Shown: positions 1-11,229 of the stretch, one piece after another
How positions within the stretch are numbered: position 1 is the stretch's first letter
Layout of the letters: every line of letters starts with the position of its first letter
DNA from: Tricholoma matsutake
Lineage: Eukaryota > Basidiomycota > Agaricomycetes > Agaricales > Tricholomataceae
Direction: 5' to 3'
NCBI GenBank assembly: GCA_026075535.2
Contig: AP026543.1
Coordinates: 1,178,001 to 1,242,000, forward strand
DNA length: 64,000 bases
Position numbers and translations under genes: made by a program
Notes under the pieces: generated by a model
Database searches by the model: none
What the model saw: only the letters and a program-made list of their open reading frames with translations
What the model was told of the DNA's origin: nothing

Positions 1-13
1 GGCAATACTTCCA

Positions 14-210
14 ATGTCAGATCAGAACACATCAGATTGGCATCCCATTCAGTGTCAGGTCAGAACAAATGTCAGATTGGCATCACCTTGCATGTCAGGT
101 CAGAATAAATGTCAGATCAGAACACTTCACTCATTGTGTTGGAACACATGTCTACTTGGCAACACTTTCCATGTCACATCAGAACACATGTCTGGGAGCT
201 CTTTACTCTC
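14..210. repeat. Degenerate short tandem repeats (TGTCAGRTCAGAACA type)
   Basis: A motif close to TGTCAGATCAGAACACAT recurs with irregular spacing near 15, 53, 92, 110 and 171, interleaved with a second motif close to TGTCAGATTGGCATC. The copies are diverged and no coding potential is seen. This looks like the decayed end of a mobile element or a minisatellite; the family is not recognised. Confidence 0.5.
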
Positions 211-220
211 CTCCACCTAT

Positions 221-470
221 TCTGATCAGAGTCCAATTGGAATGCTAGGAATCCAATATTTACTATGAATTTTTTTGGCAGGAGTTTCTGCCAAAAATTG
301 CATTCCTAGTCTGAACTTTGTCTGATCAGAGTCCAAGTGAAGTCCAAGTGGAGTCCTAACAAGGTGCTCGGACTCAGAATTTCTTGTTAGGAGTCCATTC
401 AGACTCCAAACAGCAATTGCTAGGAGTGCTAGGAATATTCTGGGCTTGTCCAAGTCCTAGTTAGGTCATG
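221..470. repeat. Repeat remnant with direct and inverted short repeats
   Basis: The 16-mer TCTGATCAGAGTCCAA occurs at 221-236 and again at 321-336. Around it are inverted pieces such as GCTAGGAAT and ATTCCTAG. The density of short direct and inverted repeats without an ORF suggests a non-autonomous DNA-transposon remnant, but no clean terminal inverted repeats or target duplication could be fixed. Confidence 0.35.
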
Positions 471-1279
471 TTGTCCTTATAGGTAGAAAAATTATGTTTT
501 GGCTGAGAGTTGAATGCTTGACCATTACATAATCAATGACATGATTAACAATTACATCATAAGGGCATAAATAGTGATGTAATTCAATACCCTACATAGG
601 GTTCCAGGTGGCTGTGTATTACAAATCACACAGCTGCATCATCATGCCAGCTCATTGTCAACCACCACCATGATACCACCTCCCTCCCTCCCTCTTCCCT
701 CTATCACCACTACTTCCTCAAACACAACACAGCCACAGGTCCCACAGCAGCCCCCATGGTGGTGCATGACAAACAGGAGCTGCAATGTGCACAAAATGGG
801 CCCAAACAACTGTTTGCCCTAGGCAAGTTTTTTATTTTTGTTTCTCATTTTTTTTTGTTTGAGGTGGTGAGACAGCTGTTAGCACCTGTTCCACCCTGCA
901 TTCAAGGATCACAGTGGTTAGGGATGGGTGCTGGGGCACCATCTCATTTCCTTCCTCCCTGATGCTGTCTCCTCCCCCTCCTCCCCTGCACTGGTGCCAT
1001 AGACATCCACAATCTGGGTACCCATTGGTGGCACTGTCTCCTCCACCCCTCCATCTGCACCCCATATCCACCCTGCAAGCAGTTGCTCACAGCAGTGGTG
1101 GGGGGTGCTGGTTTGGGGTTTAGCATCTGTGTGTCATCCCCCCCTCCTTGCCTCATCTCTCTCCCCTCCCCTGTCCCTCCCATCATCATTGTACAAGAAA
1201 GGAGTTGGCCATTAGTGCCAAAGGATGAAGGACCAGGACCCCAAACAATGGTTGGCCTCCTGAGGACTGTTTAAAGACT
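471..1279. other. Non-coding, partly low-complexity (C/T-rich) stretch
   Basis: This stretch contains CT-rich and CCACC-rich low-complexity segments (about 660-730 and 950-1180). Short open frames on both strands are proline- or glycine-rich products of that composition. No gene, RNA or structured repeat is supported. Confidence 0.5.
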
Positions 1280-2260
1280 CTTGTCCGTCTCACAAGCACA
1301 TTGTTCATCTATGCTGTGACTGCATGTAAATATGTCAGTGGTGGAGGAAGCATTGTGTATTACCTTGCAGATGTGATTGACATTTTGCCAAATTTGCCCA
1401 ATGGTGAAACATCAGCATTAGACAATTTATATGGCCATATCTTGTCTGCTGTGTTTGAAAGGGCCAATGCAAGGGAAAAAGAAGAAATTTAGAAGGTGCT
1501 TTGAGCTGTCATCACTGTTAGTAGTCCTCTTTCAATCAATGGTCTCAGAAATTTGCTGAAGATCAAGGCTGGAAATGTTAGTGAAGCATTGTCATGCCTT
1601 CATTCAGTCATATATATTCCTGAGGATACAAGTCTTCCCTCTTGACATTCCATGGCTCCCTCACTGATTTCATCACAACAAAGAACCACTCCAAAGAACA
1701 TTGCCTTGAACCCTCTAACTCACATCACATGTTGGGTCTTCATTACCTTGGGCTAGTGCAATCTTCTCTTGTGGAGAATATATGCCAGTTGGAAGGAATC
1801 TCTGCATTGAACATGGATGTCTCTCCTTCATCAATTAAGGACCAAATTCCAGAAGAGCTTGTGTATACTTGCCTTAACTAGGCTTCTCATGTGGCAAACA
1901 TAAAATCTGGAGGGGAAGTGGCAAGAGAAGTCTCAAATGAGTGTATGAATTGCTGTCTTCTCTCCTGATGGCAGCCATGTTGTGTCTGGATCATTGGATA
2001 ACACTGTGCATATCTGGAATGCAGCAATGGGTGAGTCTGAGGCAGAGCTGAAGGGACATTCAGGCCCAGTGAATTCTGTCATCTTCTCTCCCAATGGCAG
2101 CCATGTTGTGTCTGGATCACAGGACACCACCATGCGTATCTGGAATGTGGTGACAGGTGAGTCTGAGGCAGAGCTGAAGGGACATTCAGGTTGGGTGCAG
2201 TCTGTTGTCTTCTCTCCTGATGGCAGCCATGTTGTGTCTAGGACCACATTGTTCATGTTT
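1280..2260 (+). pseudogene. NLR-type (NACHT-WD40) protein, decayed 3' part
   Basis: The reading can be followed through three broken pieces on the plus strand. At 1301-1492 is a segment of the kind that follows the NACHT ATPase in agaricomycete STAND proteins (FIYAVTACKYVSGGGS, later LPNLPNGETSALDNLYGHIL). At 1510-1880 is the winged-helix/linker region (SPLSINGLRNLLKIKAG, then ENICQLEGISALNMDVSP). From about 1950 WD40 repeats follow. Such proteins are intracellular sensors linked to non-self recognition and programmed death in fungi; that role is family knowledge, not visible here. The reading is broken by a stop at 1490, by frameshifts near 1640 and 1900-1960, and by loss of the NACHT P-loop part upstream and of most of the propeller downstream. 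No intact start exists. It is a dead fragment lying next to the Copia-1 insertion. Confidence 0.75.
1952..2248 (+). repeat. WD40 repeats, 126-bp period
   Basis: The string GGCAGCCATGTTGTGTCT starts at 1970, 2096 and 2222, an exact 126-bp (42-codon) period. Each unit reads as a WD40 blade with the core FSPDGSHVVSGS, D-T, IWN and then LKGHSG. Neighbouring copies differ at only a few bases, and the third copy is cut off after VVS. Confidence 0.8.
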
Positions 2261-2523
2261 CAAATGTTCATCACTGACTCACCAGATGCTTAGGCTCAAT
2301 GATTGACATCTAGCATCATCCAATTGTCATTCTCCTCAGCATCCTGTAGGCATGCCAACACCTCCTTCTCTTCTGGACATAATGGTTCTGAACACCAACC
2401 TCAAGGAATACAATCTTCTATGTCATGTGTCATGTCATGTTGATGATGCATTGTGGTTGATGACTCTGAGCCACCCACATTGAATGATGTTAATCATCAT
2501 CCACCACTAGTAAGTACTCCTCT

Positions 2524-2865
2524 TAATGGAATCAAAGTACTCAGTCAGCATAGAATGGACTTTATTGATACATTGTAAGTACCTAATGGAATCAAAGTAC
2601 TATGAGAAGTTAGTAAGATAAATGTAGTCAGTAAGTAAGTTGCTCACCTCAGTCAGCATAGAACAGACTGAGGTGCTACTACAAAGTAGGTAGCTTTTAT
2701 GTACGGTAAGTAACTATGGCAATAGCCATCTATACTAAGGTAGGTACAATCTTTGAAATAGAAAATTGTATATCAGACAAATACCAAATGTCATGCAAGA
2801 CTTTTCTGCAGCCACATCATGCGTTGTTGCATGGCAACTCTGTGTACCCAGTTTGTATTCCAACA
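2524..2865 (-). repeat. Copia-1 3' LTR
   Basis: It matches 12,880-13,222 over its whole length with scattered substitutions. The inner edge ends in CCAACA and is followed at once by a pyrimidine run (CTCCCCCTC), which is the polypurine tract on the coding strand. Confidence 0.9.
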
Positions 2866-2880
2866 CTCCCCCTCAAACCA
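2866..2880 (-). other. Copia-1 polypurine tract
   Basis: On the coding strand this reads TGGTTTGAGGGGGAG directly before the TGTTGG of the 3' LTR. This is the expected place and composition for the plus-strand primer of an LTR retrotransposon. Confidence 0.75.
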
Positions 2881-5249
2881 TTGCAAGTCCAAGGGCAGTC
2901 ACAAAATGTTTCACCTTTGCACTAGGAAGAGCCTTTGTGAGAACATCTGCTGTCATCTCATGGGTAGGACAGTAGATGAGTTTGATGTGGCCAGCCTCGA
3001 TGATGTACCAAATGAAGTGGTACTGAATGTCAATATGTTTTGTTCGGGCATGGCAGTAGCCATCTTTTGTGAGTGCAATAGCAGATTGGCTGTCGCTGAA
3101 TAGTGTTGTAGGCTCTTCGAGAGGTCCAAAAACTTTTGGAAATAAGGCAGTGCAGCCACATCGCTTCTTTTGCAGCATGAGTTGTTGCAACATATTTGGC
3201 CTCCATTGTGGACAGCATGACGAGCTCCTGTTTCTTTGAAGACCAAGACATGGCTCCTCCATCAATCATGAAGACATACCCTGAAATCACCCGCCTGTGC
3301 TCCTGCGAAGCCCCATCTGCATCCGCATATCCAACCAATCCCCACTTATCACCTCCATACACCAACTCCAACCTCTTTGTCCCCTGCAGGTAACAAAAAA
3401 TCCACTTCACGGCTTCCCAGTGCACCCATCCTGGATTCTGCAAGAATTGAGATACAGTTGACACAGCAAATGTGATGTCAGGTCGAGTTCCCATAGTGGC
3501 ATACATGAGGGATCCAACGGCTTCATGGTATGGGATGTTCTGCATCTGCATGATGTCATCAAGCTTTGTCAGGCTCTGTGATATGGTGAGTTGTGTGTTT
3601 GAGTCCATGGGGGTCAATGAGGGTTTCAGATCATTGAAATTGTATCGTGTCAGGATCAATTCAATGTAGGCATGTTGGGAGAGAGTGACTGTGTGTTCCG
3701 CAAGGTTGTGATTGATCTTGATCCTGAGGAGCTAGTTCGCAGGTCTGAGATCAGTAAGTCTGTACTTCTCATTGATCTTGACTTTAACCCTTGCATTCAG
3801 CTTCACAGAACCACCTGTCATCAAGCAATCGTCAACATGAATTGCCAGGATCACCAACTTGCCATTCTCCTCTTTGTAAAACAACCCATGATCTGCCTCT
3901 GCCTGCCAAAATCCCAATTTGGTCAGCACTTTATACAGTGTATCATACCAATTCTTCGCACCCTGCCATAAACTGTAAATGGTCTTGATCAACCTGCAGA
4001 CCCACGTTGCTCATGGCTTCTTGGGGTCATCATGATTGGGCAGTTGCTCGAGAAAGATCACTTCATCTCTGAGCAAGGAATTCAAGTATGCACTGTCAAA
4101 GTCGAATGAATCCAGTGGCCACCCATTGCGGGCTGCAATTGCAGTGATGAGACGGAAGGTTGCTAGCTTTGCCACAGGTGCATAAGTCTCGTAAAAATCC
4201 ACACCATAGATCTGAGTGAATCCCCTTGCGACTAGACATGCCTTGTACTTCTCAATCTCTCCTGCCCCATTCTTCTTGATTTGAAGAACCCACTTGCTGT
4301 CAACCACATCTGCCCCACTCAGCCTTTCAATCAGCTCCCAGGTACCATTTGCCTCAAGGTTTGCAAGTTCCGCTTTGATGGCTTCTTGCCATTTTGGCCA
4401 ATTGGGATGGTTCTTTGCTTCCTTGAATGATGGCATGATCCCCTCAGATGCCTCTGTCATGCTCGCCATCGCAAACTCTTCAACGCTCACCATCTCCCAC
4501 TTGTCCACCACATCTGTGGTCTCCTGCACCCCCTTGGGTAACAAGGAGTCACTCGGTCTCACACTCACCACCCCTTTGCCCCCTTGGAGCCCTCATATGT
4601 AACTTGAAGGTTTTCATACATGCTTCTCTCGGGCATTGGGCTCAGCTATGATTTCTAGAGTGTCTGCGTTGTCACCAGGGTGATTATGTGGCATGTTCAG
4701 TGCTTCTGCATCAGTAATTTCTTCAACAGTAGCTTTGGGGTACAAACATGGAGAGGACTGCTCGTTGTCCTCCAGGATATCCCACTCCCCCTCGAGCGGT
4801 GCTCCTTCCATGAGTTCTTCCTCCTCAAAATTGAACTTCACACTTCTCTCAACTGTTATAGATCACTTCCCCTCCCAGTATACCCAATGCACATTACTTT
4901 CCTCATCAAATCCCATCCACCACCCTATCTTCAATCTCCCATCAAGTTTGGATCTGCTGGTGTCATGTACACGGATACAGCATCCCCATGGGTGTAAATT
5001 TGACAGATCAGGCTTCCTGCCTGTCATGATCTTGTAAGGGGTAGTGTTGTCAAGCACTCAAGTCCACATTTGGTTCTTTAAGTAGACCACATGGTGGGCA
5101 GCTTCTCCCCACAGAAATTTTGGGAGCCCACTGTTGTGGAGCATCGCTCACATTTTGACAAGTAGGGTGCGATTGAGTCATTCGGAGATGCCATTGTACT
5201 CAGGGGTGTCATGCACGGTGAGTTGACAAATAGTTCCTGCCTTTGTGAG
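2873..5249 (-). pseudogene. Copia-1 integrase C-part, reverse transcriptase and RNase H (broken)
   Basis: Reading leftwards, 4,863-5,249 holds the end of the integrase core (motif EYNGISE, then LPKFLWGEAAHHVVYL). RT follows at 3,732-4,571, with KWVLQIKKNGAGEIEKYKA, RGFTQIYGVDFYETYAPVA and the catalytic box HVDDCLMTG. RNase H is at 2,873-3,659 (SLMYATMGTRPDITFAV, YADADGASQEHRR, then TKHIDIQYHF). All parts from 5,249 to about 3,150 share one frame. That frame is interrupted by TGA at 5,178, 5,148, 5,058 and 4,011, each where arginine CGA fits the family, and by a TAG near 3,735. A frameshift near 3,150 separates the last RNase H part. The enzyme would have copied and integrated element cDNA; this copy cannot. 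Confidence 0.88.
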
Positions 5250-5675
5250 TGTTAGGGCGACACCCACTGTCTGCTAGCTACGACCATGCGGGTTCTCTCT
5301 ACAAGAAGGGGGTGGGATCTGTGCATGTGATGGGGGAACTGATGGTTTTGATGCAAGGGGTTATTTATAGATGAGTTTGTTGAGGTAGGCCATTCACACC
5401 ACAAGTGTAGGTGGAATACCTAAGAGAACACAACTGGGGTCCCCTAGGTGTATACATATTTAGGGTTCATATACTATGTTACATATATTGTACATTGTTG
5501 TTACCGATGCACGTGTACAGGCGCATACATAGTGATGCATGCAAAATAAAATTCTCATGCTATCAAAGTGTAGCATCATTTGGCATCATTTGGTGTCATT
5601 TGGTGTCATGTAGCGTAATTTGACATAATAAAATGAAAATAAAATTTTATTAGGTAATGGGGCTGTTTCCTAACA
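5250..5675 (-). repeat. Gypsy-1 3' LTR
   Basis: A 426-bp repeat matching 10,202-10,623 with few differences (for example GGCGACACCCACTGT against GGTGACACCCACTAT). It is followed by TTACCCCCCTTTTATGCC, the polypurine tract on the coding strand. It contains a run of GGTGTCATTTGGTGTCAT sub-repeats. Confidence 0.92.
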
Positions 5676-5686
5676 TTACCCCCCTT

Positions 5687-5914
5687 TTATGCCTTGACTT
5701 CCAGGCGAGAAAATATTGTATCTGTCCACTCCGTGAAATTTTGGTAAGGCTGGAATTTCATCCCCTCATACACCATTCTCGCAATGTGATGCGGAGCATT
5801 TGGATTATGTTTGAAGAATTGGGTGATCATGTTATGTGCTCGCTTACAATTCTCTTCAGGTTTCCACAAATTATTTTTGTCGGTATAATTTTTCCACTTT
5901 ATTAAGAATTCCAA
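5687..5914 (-). pseudogene. Gypsy-1 chromodomain
   Basis: The segment reads EFLIKWKNYTDKNNLWKPEE, a chromodomain core with the aromatic and W/E positions in place, followed by a helix and a short tail ending at a stop near 5,687. Chromodomains at the integrase C-terminus of chromoviruses guide integration to heterochromatin (family knowledge). The joining segment from the integrase is degraded, so this is a domain remnant rather than a working protein. Confidence 0.8.
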
Positions 5915-7059
5915 TTTGTTTCATTGAAGACATGAGTCTAGAATTTCTTCAACTATGTATTCTGGAGCACCTTCTACTATTATTGGAGGTTGTGGGGTGG
6001 TTTGTTGGCCAGGAACAGTGGGCAGGTGGTAAGGGCATAGGCGGGATACATTAATCTCAGGATCAATCTTGAATGATCAGGGTAATTTTTAGCACTACTG
6101 CATTAGGTGAGATCACTTTAGATCATGTATGGGCCAACTTGTTTCTCTGTAAGTTTCCTCAAAGGTTGTGGAATATTCAGGTCCTTGGTACTTAGCCATA
6201 CCAAGTCACCAACTTTGTACTCTGGAGCATGTGCTTGAGTACAATCCACATGTCACATCATGTCATCACATGCTTTCTTCAATGCTGCCTCCACTTCCTC
6301 TTGTACCTTTTGCATCTTGGATACAAAATCTTCTACCGACTGTACTTTGACTTCCCTTCTGGGTTCGACTCCCATGCAAGGATGATACCCATAATTTGCG
6401 AAAAAGGGGGACATACGTGTAGCCGAATGGAATTTGTTATTGTGGGAAAATTTGGCAATTGCCAGCCATTCGGGCCAGTCGGTCTGTCAGTAGTTGACAA
6501 ACATATGTAGGTACTGCTCCAACTCCTGATTCATTCTCTCTGTCTGTCCATCAGTCTGCGGGTGATATGCTGTAGATAATTTGGTTTGAATTCCCAATAT
6601 GTTATTCAGTTCTCGCATAAATGCAGAAGCGAACTGTGGTCCACGATCGGAGATAACGGTATCGGGTAATCCATGTAATCACCATACCTGATTTAGATAG
6701 AGGCGCGCCAAGCCTAATGATGAGGTTTCTGTAGTAGTAGGAATAATATGGACCTCCTTTGTGAAGCAGTCGCATACTACAAATATTGTGTCATACCCAT
6801 GAGCTTCAGGTAATCCAGTGATAAAATCCACAGATATATCTCGCCATGGTGCTTTAGATATTGGGTTCAGCATTAATTTTCCTGCAGGTTTCTCTGGAAA
6901 TTTCTTCCCCCTCATGCATGTATCACATCCATCCACATTCCCCAACACATATTTAGAAATTCTGGGCCACCAATAATTTCTCATCACCAACTCCAATGTC
7001 TTCCATCTTCCCAGGTGTCCAGCTGTCAGTGTATTATGATGTAACCAGACAATCTCCCT
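5915..7059 (-). pseudogene. Gypsy-1 integrase (degraded)
   Basis: The best-preserved part (6,679-6,996) carries the end of the zinc-binding region (YWWPRISKYVLGNVDGCDTC) and the first part of the catalytic core with DFITGLPEAHGYDTIFVVCD. Further left, fragments such as FFANYGYHPCMGVEP (about 6,380-6,420) and KVGDLVWLSTKDLN (about 6,170-6,210) continue the core and C-terminal region through many stops. A degenerate product of a Ty3/gypsy pol gene. Confidence 0.75.
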
Positions 7060-8634
7060 TCACAAATCCTGATCCTTTGGCACATACACCTTTCCTTGGA
7101 ATAACACCAACCCTTGTTCCTCAACCCATTCATCTCCTCTAGTATTACCCTTCTTCTTTTCCTTCATAGCTTTCACAGCTTCCACTACCTCATCATCCAT
7201 ATCTGAACATTGTCTAATTTTAGACAACATTTCCGCTTTGGAACCATCTATTGATAGATGCCCTTGATGCATAGCACAAATGCAAAAGTATTTGAGTTTG
7301 AGTAAGATAACATTTTTATTGTCCTCCTCCACCCCCCTTTTATGATCAATATGTCTGGATAATGCATCTGCCTTCCTCATTAAGCTTCCCGCTTTGTGGA
7401 CCAAGTGAAAATTGAAATGCAATAGGAATAGCGCCCAATGCACTTGCCTGCAGTTAAGCTTTTTAGCTGACATGAAGTATTGCAGATTTTGATGATCTGT
7501 CCAGATCTCAATCTGATGTGTGCATCCTTCCAAATAATGTCTCCATGCCTCCAATGCTTGTATTATCCCCAACATCTCTTTGTCATGCACATCATAGTTT
7601 CTCTCCACATCATTCAACCCTCAGGACAAATATGCACAGGGATGCCATTTGTCATCTTCACACAACATTGATAATACCGCTCCAGTAGCAAAGTCGGATG
7701 CATCTGATCCCATAAGGGACATGTGAAATCTACTGGGGCTAATATTGGTCCCTCCACAAACTTTCTCTTCAACTCCTCAAACACTGTCTGCTGCTGTTCT
7801 CCCCACCTCCACACTACTCCCTTTTGTGTAAGGTTATGTAAGGGTGCGGCAATTTTGGAAAAATTATGCACAAAGTGACGATAATAATTTGCAAGTCCCA
7901 AGAAAGCTTGCACCTCCTTGATGTGGGTAGGCACAGGCCAATCCATGATCACCTGTACCTTGATCAGATCCATTTTGATCCTGTCAGGGCTGATCAATAA
8001 TCCTAGGAACTCAATCTCGCTTGCCCCAAACACACACTTCTCTGGTTTCAAAAATAGATTGTTCTCTGCCAACCTCCACAACACCTCCTGCACTATCGCC
8101 TCATGATTTTCTTCATCCTCCCTGAATATCAGAATGTCATCAATAAATATTATTACCATGCCCTTGTCAATTACATCCTTGAAAATGTCGTTCATCATAT
8201 TTTGGAAAGTCAGGGGACTATTAGTCATTCCAAAAAACATGACAAGTGGCTCGAATGATCCTCGACGTGTGGCAAATGCAGCCTTCCACTCATCTCCTTT
8301 CTTCATTCATACATTGTTGTATCCCCATCGTAAATCCAATTTTGTAAAGACTTTGGCTTTTCCCACCTTGTCAATTATTTCTGAAATTAATGGCAAGGGG
8401 TACACGTTCTTCACTGTCCACTGTCTTCAATCCCATAGTCAAGGTGATTTCGGGTTCTATCTGTGCAGAGCGAATAAAGAATTTTGGGGTTTTCAGAAAT
8501 GGCACATGGGAATTTTCTTTGTCACATGATTCGCAACAGTTGTACTCATCAATTTCCTTTTTGGGTTTGCTCTGGGTTTCCTCGGATACTAATACATTGT
8601 AATGATTCTGGGTCACCAATGGGGAAACCTTCAC
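7060..8634 (-). pseudogene. Gypsy-1 reverse transcriptase and RNase H
   Basis: RT retains [13 protein letters not shown], then a TGA at 8,307-8,309 in place of CGA, then FATRRGSFEPLVMFFGMTNS, the catalytic box FIDDILIF and the connection region GLANYYRHFVHNFSKIAAPL. A shift near 7,615 leads into RNase H (NYDVHDKEMLGIIQALEAWR, IEIWTDHQNLQYF, RKADALSRH). Between gag and this point there is no protease and no RT N-terminal half, only unmatched coding-like sequence (8,371-8,634). This indicates a deletion. Confidence 0.85.
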
Positions 8635-9727
8635 TAGGACTCTTCCACAAAATTCTCCTGCTTGCCTTCCTCCTGCTTCACTTCCTTGAATATAGCTCCC
8701 CTGATCTTTCTCTTCTGCTTACAATTTTTAGAGATGTGTCCTAACTGCCCACAGTTAAAACATCTAAGTGGGGGTCGTCTCCCCACTTGATCGATCTCCA
8801 TTCCATCTGCTGGTGCTGCTGACTCTGCAACTATAGGTGTCACTGCCATGGCTGGTGGCTGTGCCCTCGGAGTCTGCGCCTGAGGCGCTTTTCCTTTCTC
8901 AGACTTTCCTCCTGATGGCTTTCCAAATTTGCTACTTCCATACATCAACTTCAACTCTGCCTGTTCCTGCGATATTGCCAGTCAAGGTGCATTGCCCAAT
9001 TGTACCACTCGTCCAACCTCTCTGGCATGGAAGGTAGTCGGTAGATAGATTTGAATAAAGAGGGATTTAATCCTGCTTTCAAAAACTCTACCAACATGGC
9101 TTCTCCCATATCCATTTGTGAAGCTTCTGCTTTGGACTGCAAAATAAATTCATCCGCCATTAGGGAACCTTGGCACATGGTTTTTAATCTGGCATTGGCT
9201 GTCACCTTTGGATTAGGGTCCCCAAACTGTGCCTCCAATCTCTCCAAAAATTCCTTGAAGGTTGCAAATGGTTTATTTCCCATGGCAATTTGATTGATAG
9301 CCTCATTTCTCCAGAACTGTGCTTTCCCCCCTTGGATGTACGAGAGAGCAAACATAATCCTAGACTCAGCTGTACAAAACTCTGGCTTCCTCCCATGGAT
9401 GTACAATACTATAGAGCTGATGAAAGATTTTGTATTCTCCATGGTACCATCAAAGATTTGTGGTGGCGCGTACTTAGGTAAGTGCACTTTTCTATTTCCA
9501 GATTTCTCCCCCATCTCATCCTCCTGCGACATCCACTCCATCATCTCCTCAATCTCATCATCTCTATCTCCTGTCATCTCTGGCTGTACTTCTGCTTGTC
9601 TGGGCTGTGATGTGGTCAACACTGACACTACTTGTGACATTTGCACTGTAAGCGCATCGATTTTCGCCTCTAGCGCTGGTGTGGGAACAGGATTAGGACC
9701 GGGATTAGAAGTTGAGGGTTCAGACAT
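8634..9727 (-). pseudogene. Gypsy-1 gag with CCHC zinc knuckle
   Basis: The start at 9,727 gives MSEPSTSNPGPNPVP followed by an acidic linker and a capsid-like region (FDGTMENTKSFISSIVLYI, WRNEAINQIAMG, FKEFLERLEAQFGDPNP). A single-base deletion near 8,960 moves the frame; the second frame then carries CFNCGQLGHISKNC, a CX2CX4HX4C knuckle. The capsid would package element RNA. Confidence 0.85.
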
Positions 9728-10201
9728 AATTGTAAAATCTGTGATGAATCACATCTTCGACAATTCAAGACTTGTTCTTCAAGACCTCTCCAAATGTTTA
9801 CAGGTCACATGATGGTTCGTCGATCGTTTGTCATTTGTCAGGCGCCTATTTTGGCACTTCGGATCAATATCCCTTCCAACAGTGCCTGATCTTGGAGATA
9901 TCACTGAATTCAGCTTGTAACTAAAATAGTCGTCTGAATAGAGTAATGTAAATCATAACTAAACCAGATCCAATCAGTTGTCTGGTTGCAGCTGTCCTAA
10001 TGATGAGCACTGCCTCTCGATCACTAGTGGTCGCAATGTAAGGCGAGGCCTGGCATCGGCTTACAAAAGAAAAGGTAGATTATGTATGTACAAATACTTC
10101 TGGCTCATGCCAAAAGGGTGAGTAATCAGATGTGGTGCAGTGAAACAATGACATATGCGCAAGTAAGAGAAGGCGCACTGATATGGGGAGTTGTGTTCTT
10201 C

Positions 10202-10623
10202 TGTTAGGGTGACACCCACTATCTGCTAGCTACGACCGTGCAGGTTCTCTCTACAAGAAGGGGGCAGGATCTGCGTGTGTGATGGGGGAATTGATGGTTT
10301 TGATGCGAGGGGTTATTTATAGATGAGTTTGTTGAGGTAGGCCATTCACACCACAAGTGTAGATGGAATACCTAAGAGAACACAACTGGGGTCCCCTAGG
10401 TGTATATTTAGGGTTTATATACTATGTTACATATATTGTACATTGTTGTTACTGATGCACATGTACAGGCGCATACATAGTGATGTGTGCGAAATAAAAT
10501 TCTCATGCTATCAAAGTGTAGCATCATTTGGCATCATTTGGTGTCATTTGGTGTCATGTAGCGTAATTTGACATAGTAAAATGAAAATGAAAATTTATTT
10601 GGTAATGGGGCTGTTTCCTAACA
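10202..10623 (-). repeat. Gypsy-1 5' LTR
   Basis: A 422-bp partner of 5,250-5,675. Its outer end CTAACA abuts the target duplication GTGAG at 10,624-10,628. Confidence 0.92.
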
Positions 10624-11229
10624 GTGAGGTGGTCTGAGAATTCATTGCTGAGATATTCTCCCCCTCAATCAGTATGGAGTTTCTTGACTTGGACATTGTT
10701 CTGAGTCTTCAGCAAGGCTTCATAGGTGATGTAAACATCAAAGGCTGCAAAGAAGGAATAGGTGAGTGAAATGGCTGTGGTCATCAGTAAAACTGATGTA
10801 ATATTCCTTTCGATTGATAGTCTCGACTGGAGCTGGCCCCCACAAGTCTGAATGCACCTCATCCCCAACTGCTGTGGCATGATCCCCATCACGGGCTCTC
10901 TGGAACTCTTTCCACACACCTTTCACCCACTCGCAAGACTCACAAACCAATGGCTTGCTCAACTCATCAAGTTCAATACCCAACACGAGTTTCTTCCGCA
11001 TTAGTGCTCTCGCAGCACTGTGGGATACATGACCCATGTGGCGGTGAAGCTCATCTATGGTCACAACTTCATTTGCCTTCCCAGCAAACTCCTTGGAGTC
11101 TGGGTGGCATTCCTGATAGACACAGTAAAGTCCCCCATCCATCATGATCTCCCCAATAATTTTACAACCTTTATCAAAGATCCTGCAGGTGTCCCCCTTA
11201 AAGATGATGGTAGATCTTGTGGCCATAAT
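10624..11229 (-). pseudogene. Copia-1 integrase N-terminal part, split by Gypsy-1
   Basis: This holds the GAG-pre-integrase zinc region (HRHMGHVSHSAARALMRK, then CESCEWVKG) and the first catalytic part (HSDLWGPAPVETINRKEYY, FTDDHSHFTHLFLL). It ends where Gypsy-1 is inserted and resumes at 5,249. It is in frame with gag but separated from it by a TGA at 11,230 where CGA fits. Confidence 0.87.

Larger units (their letters stand above)
5250..10623 (-). mobile_element. Gypsy-1: chromodomain-bearing Ty3/gypsy element nested in Copia-1
   Basis: LTRs are 5,250-5,675 and 10,202-10,623, bounded by TGTTAG and CTAACA. The 5-bp target duplication GTGAG is perfect (5,245-5,249 and 10,624-10,628), and joining the flanks rejoins the Copia-1 integrase. 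Order on the minus strand is gag, RT, RNase H, integrase, chromodomain. The protease and the N-terminal half of RT are missing, so the element has an internal deletion as well as stops and frameshifts. It is younger than Copia-1, because it sits inside it. No convincing tRNA primer site was found beside the 5' LTR. Confidence 0.93.

Noticed and set aside
5915..6678. A separate plus-strand gene in Gypsy-1
   Set aside because: Plus-strand frames here are shadows; the minus strand keeps integrase fragments in the expected order.
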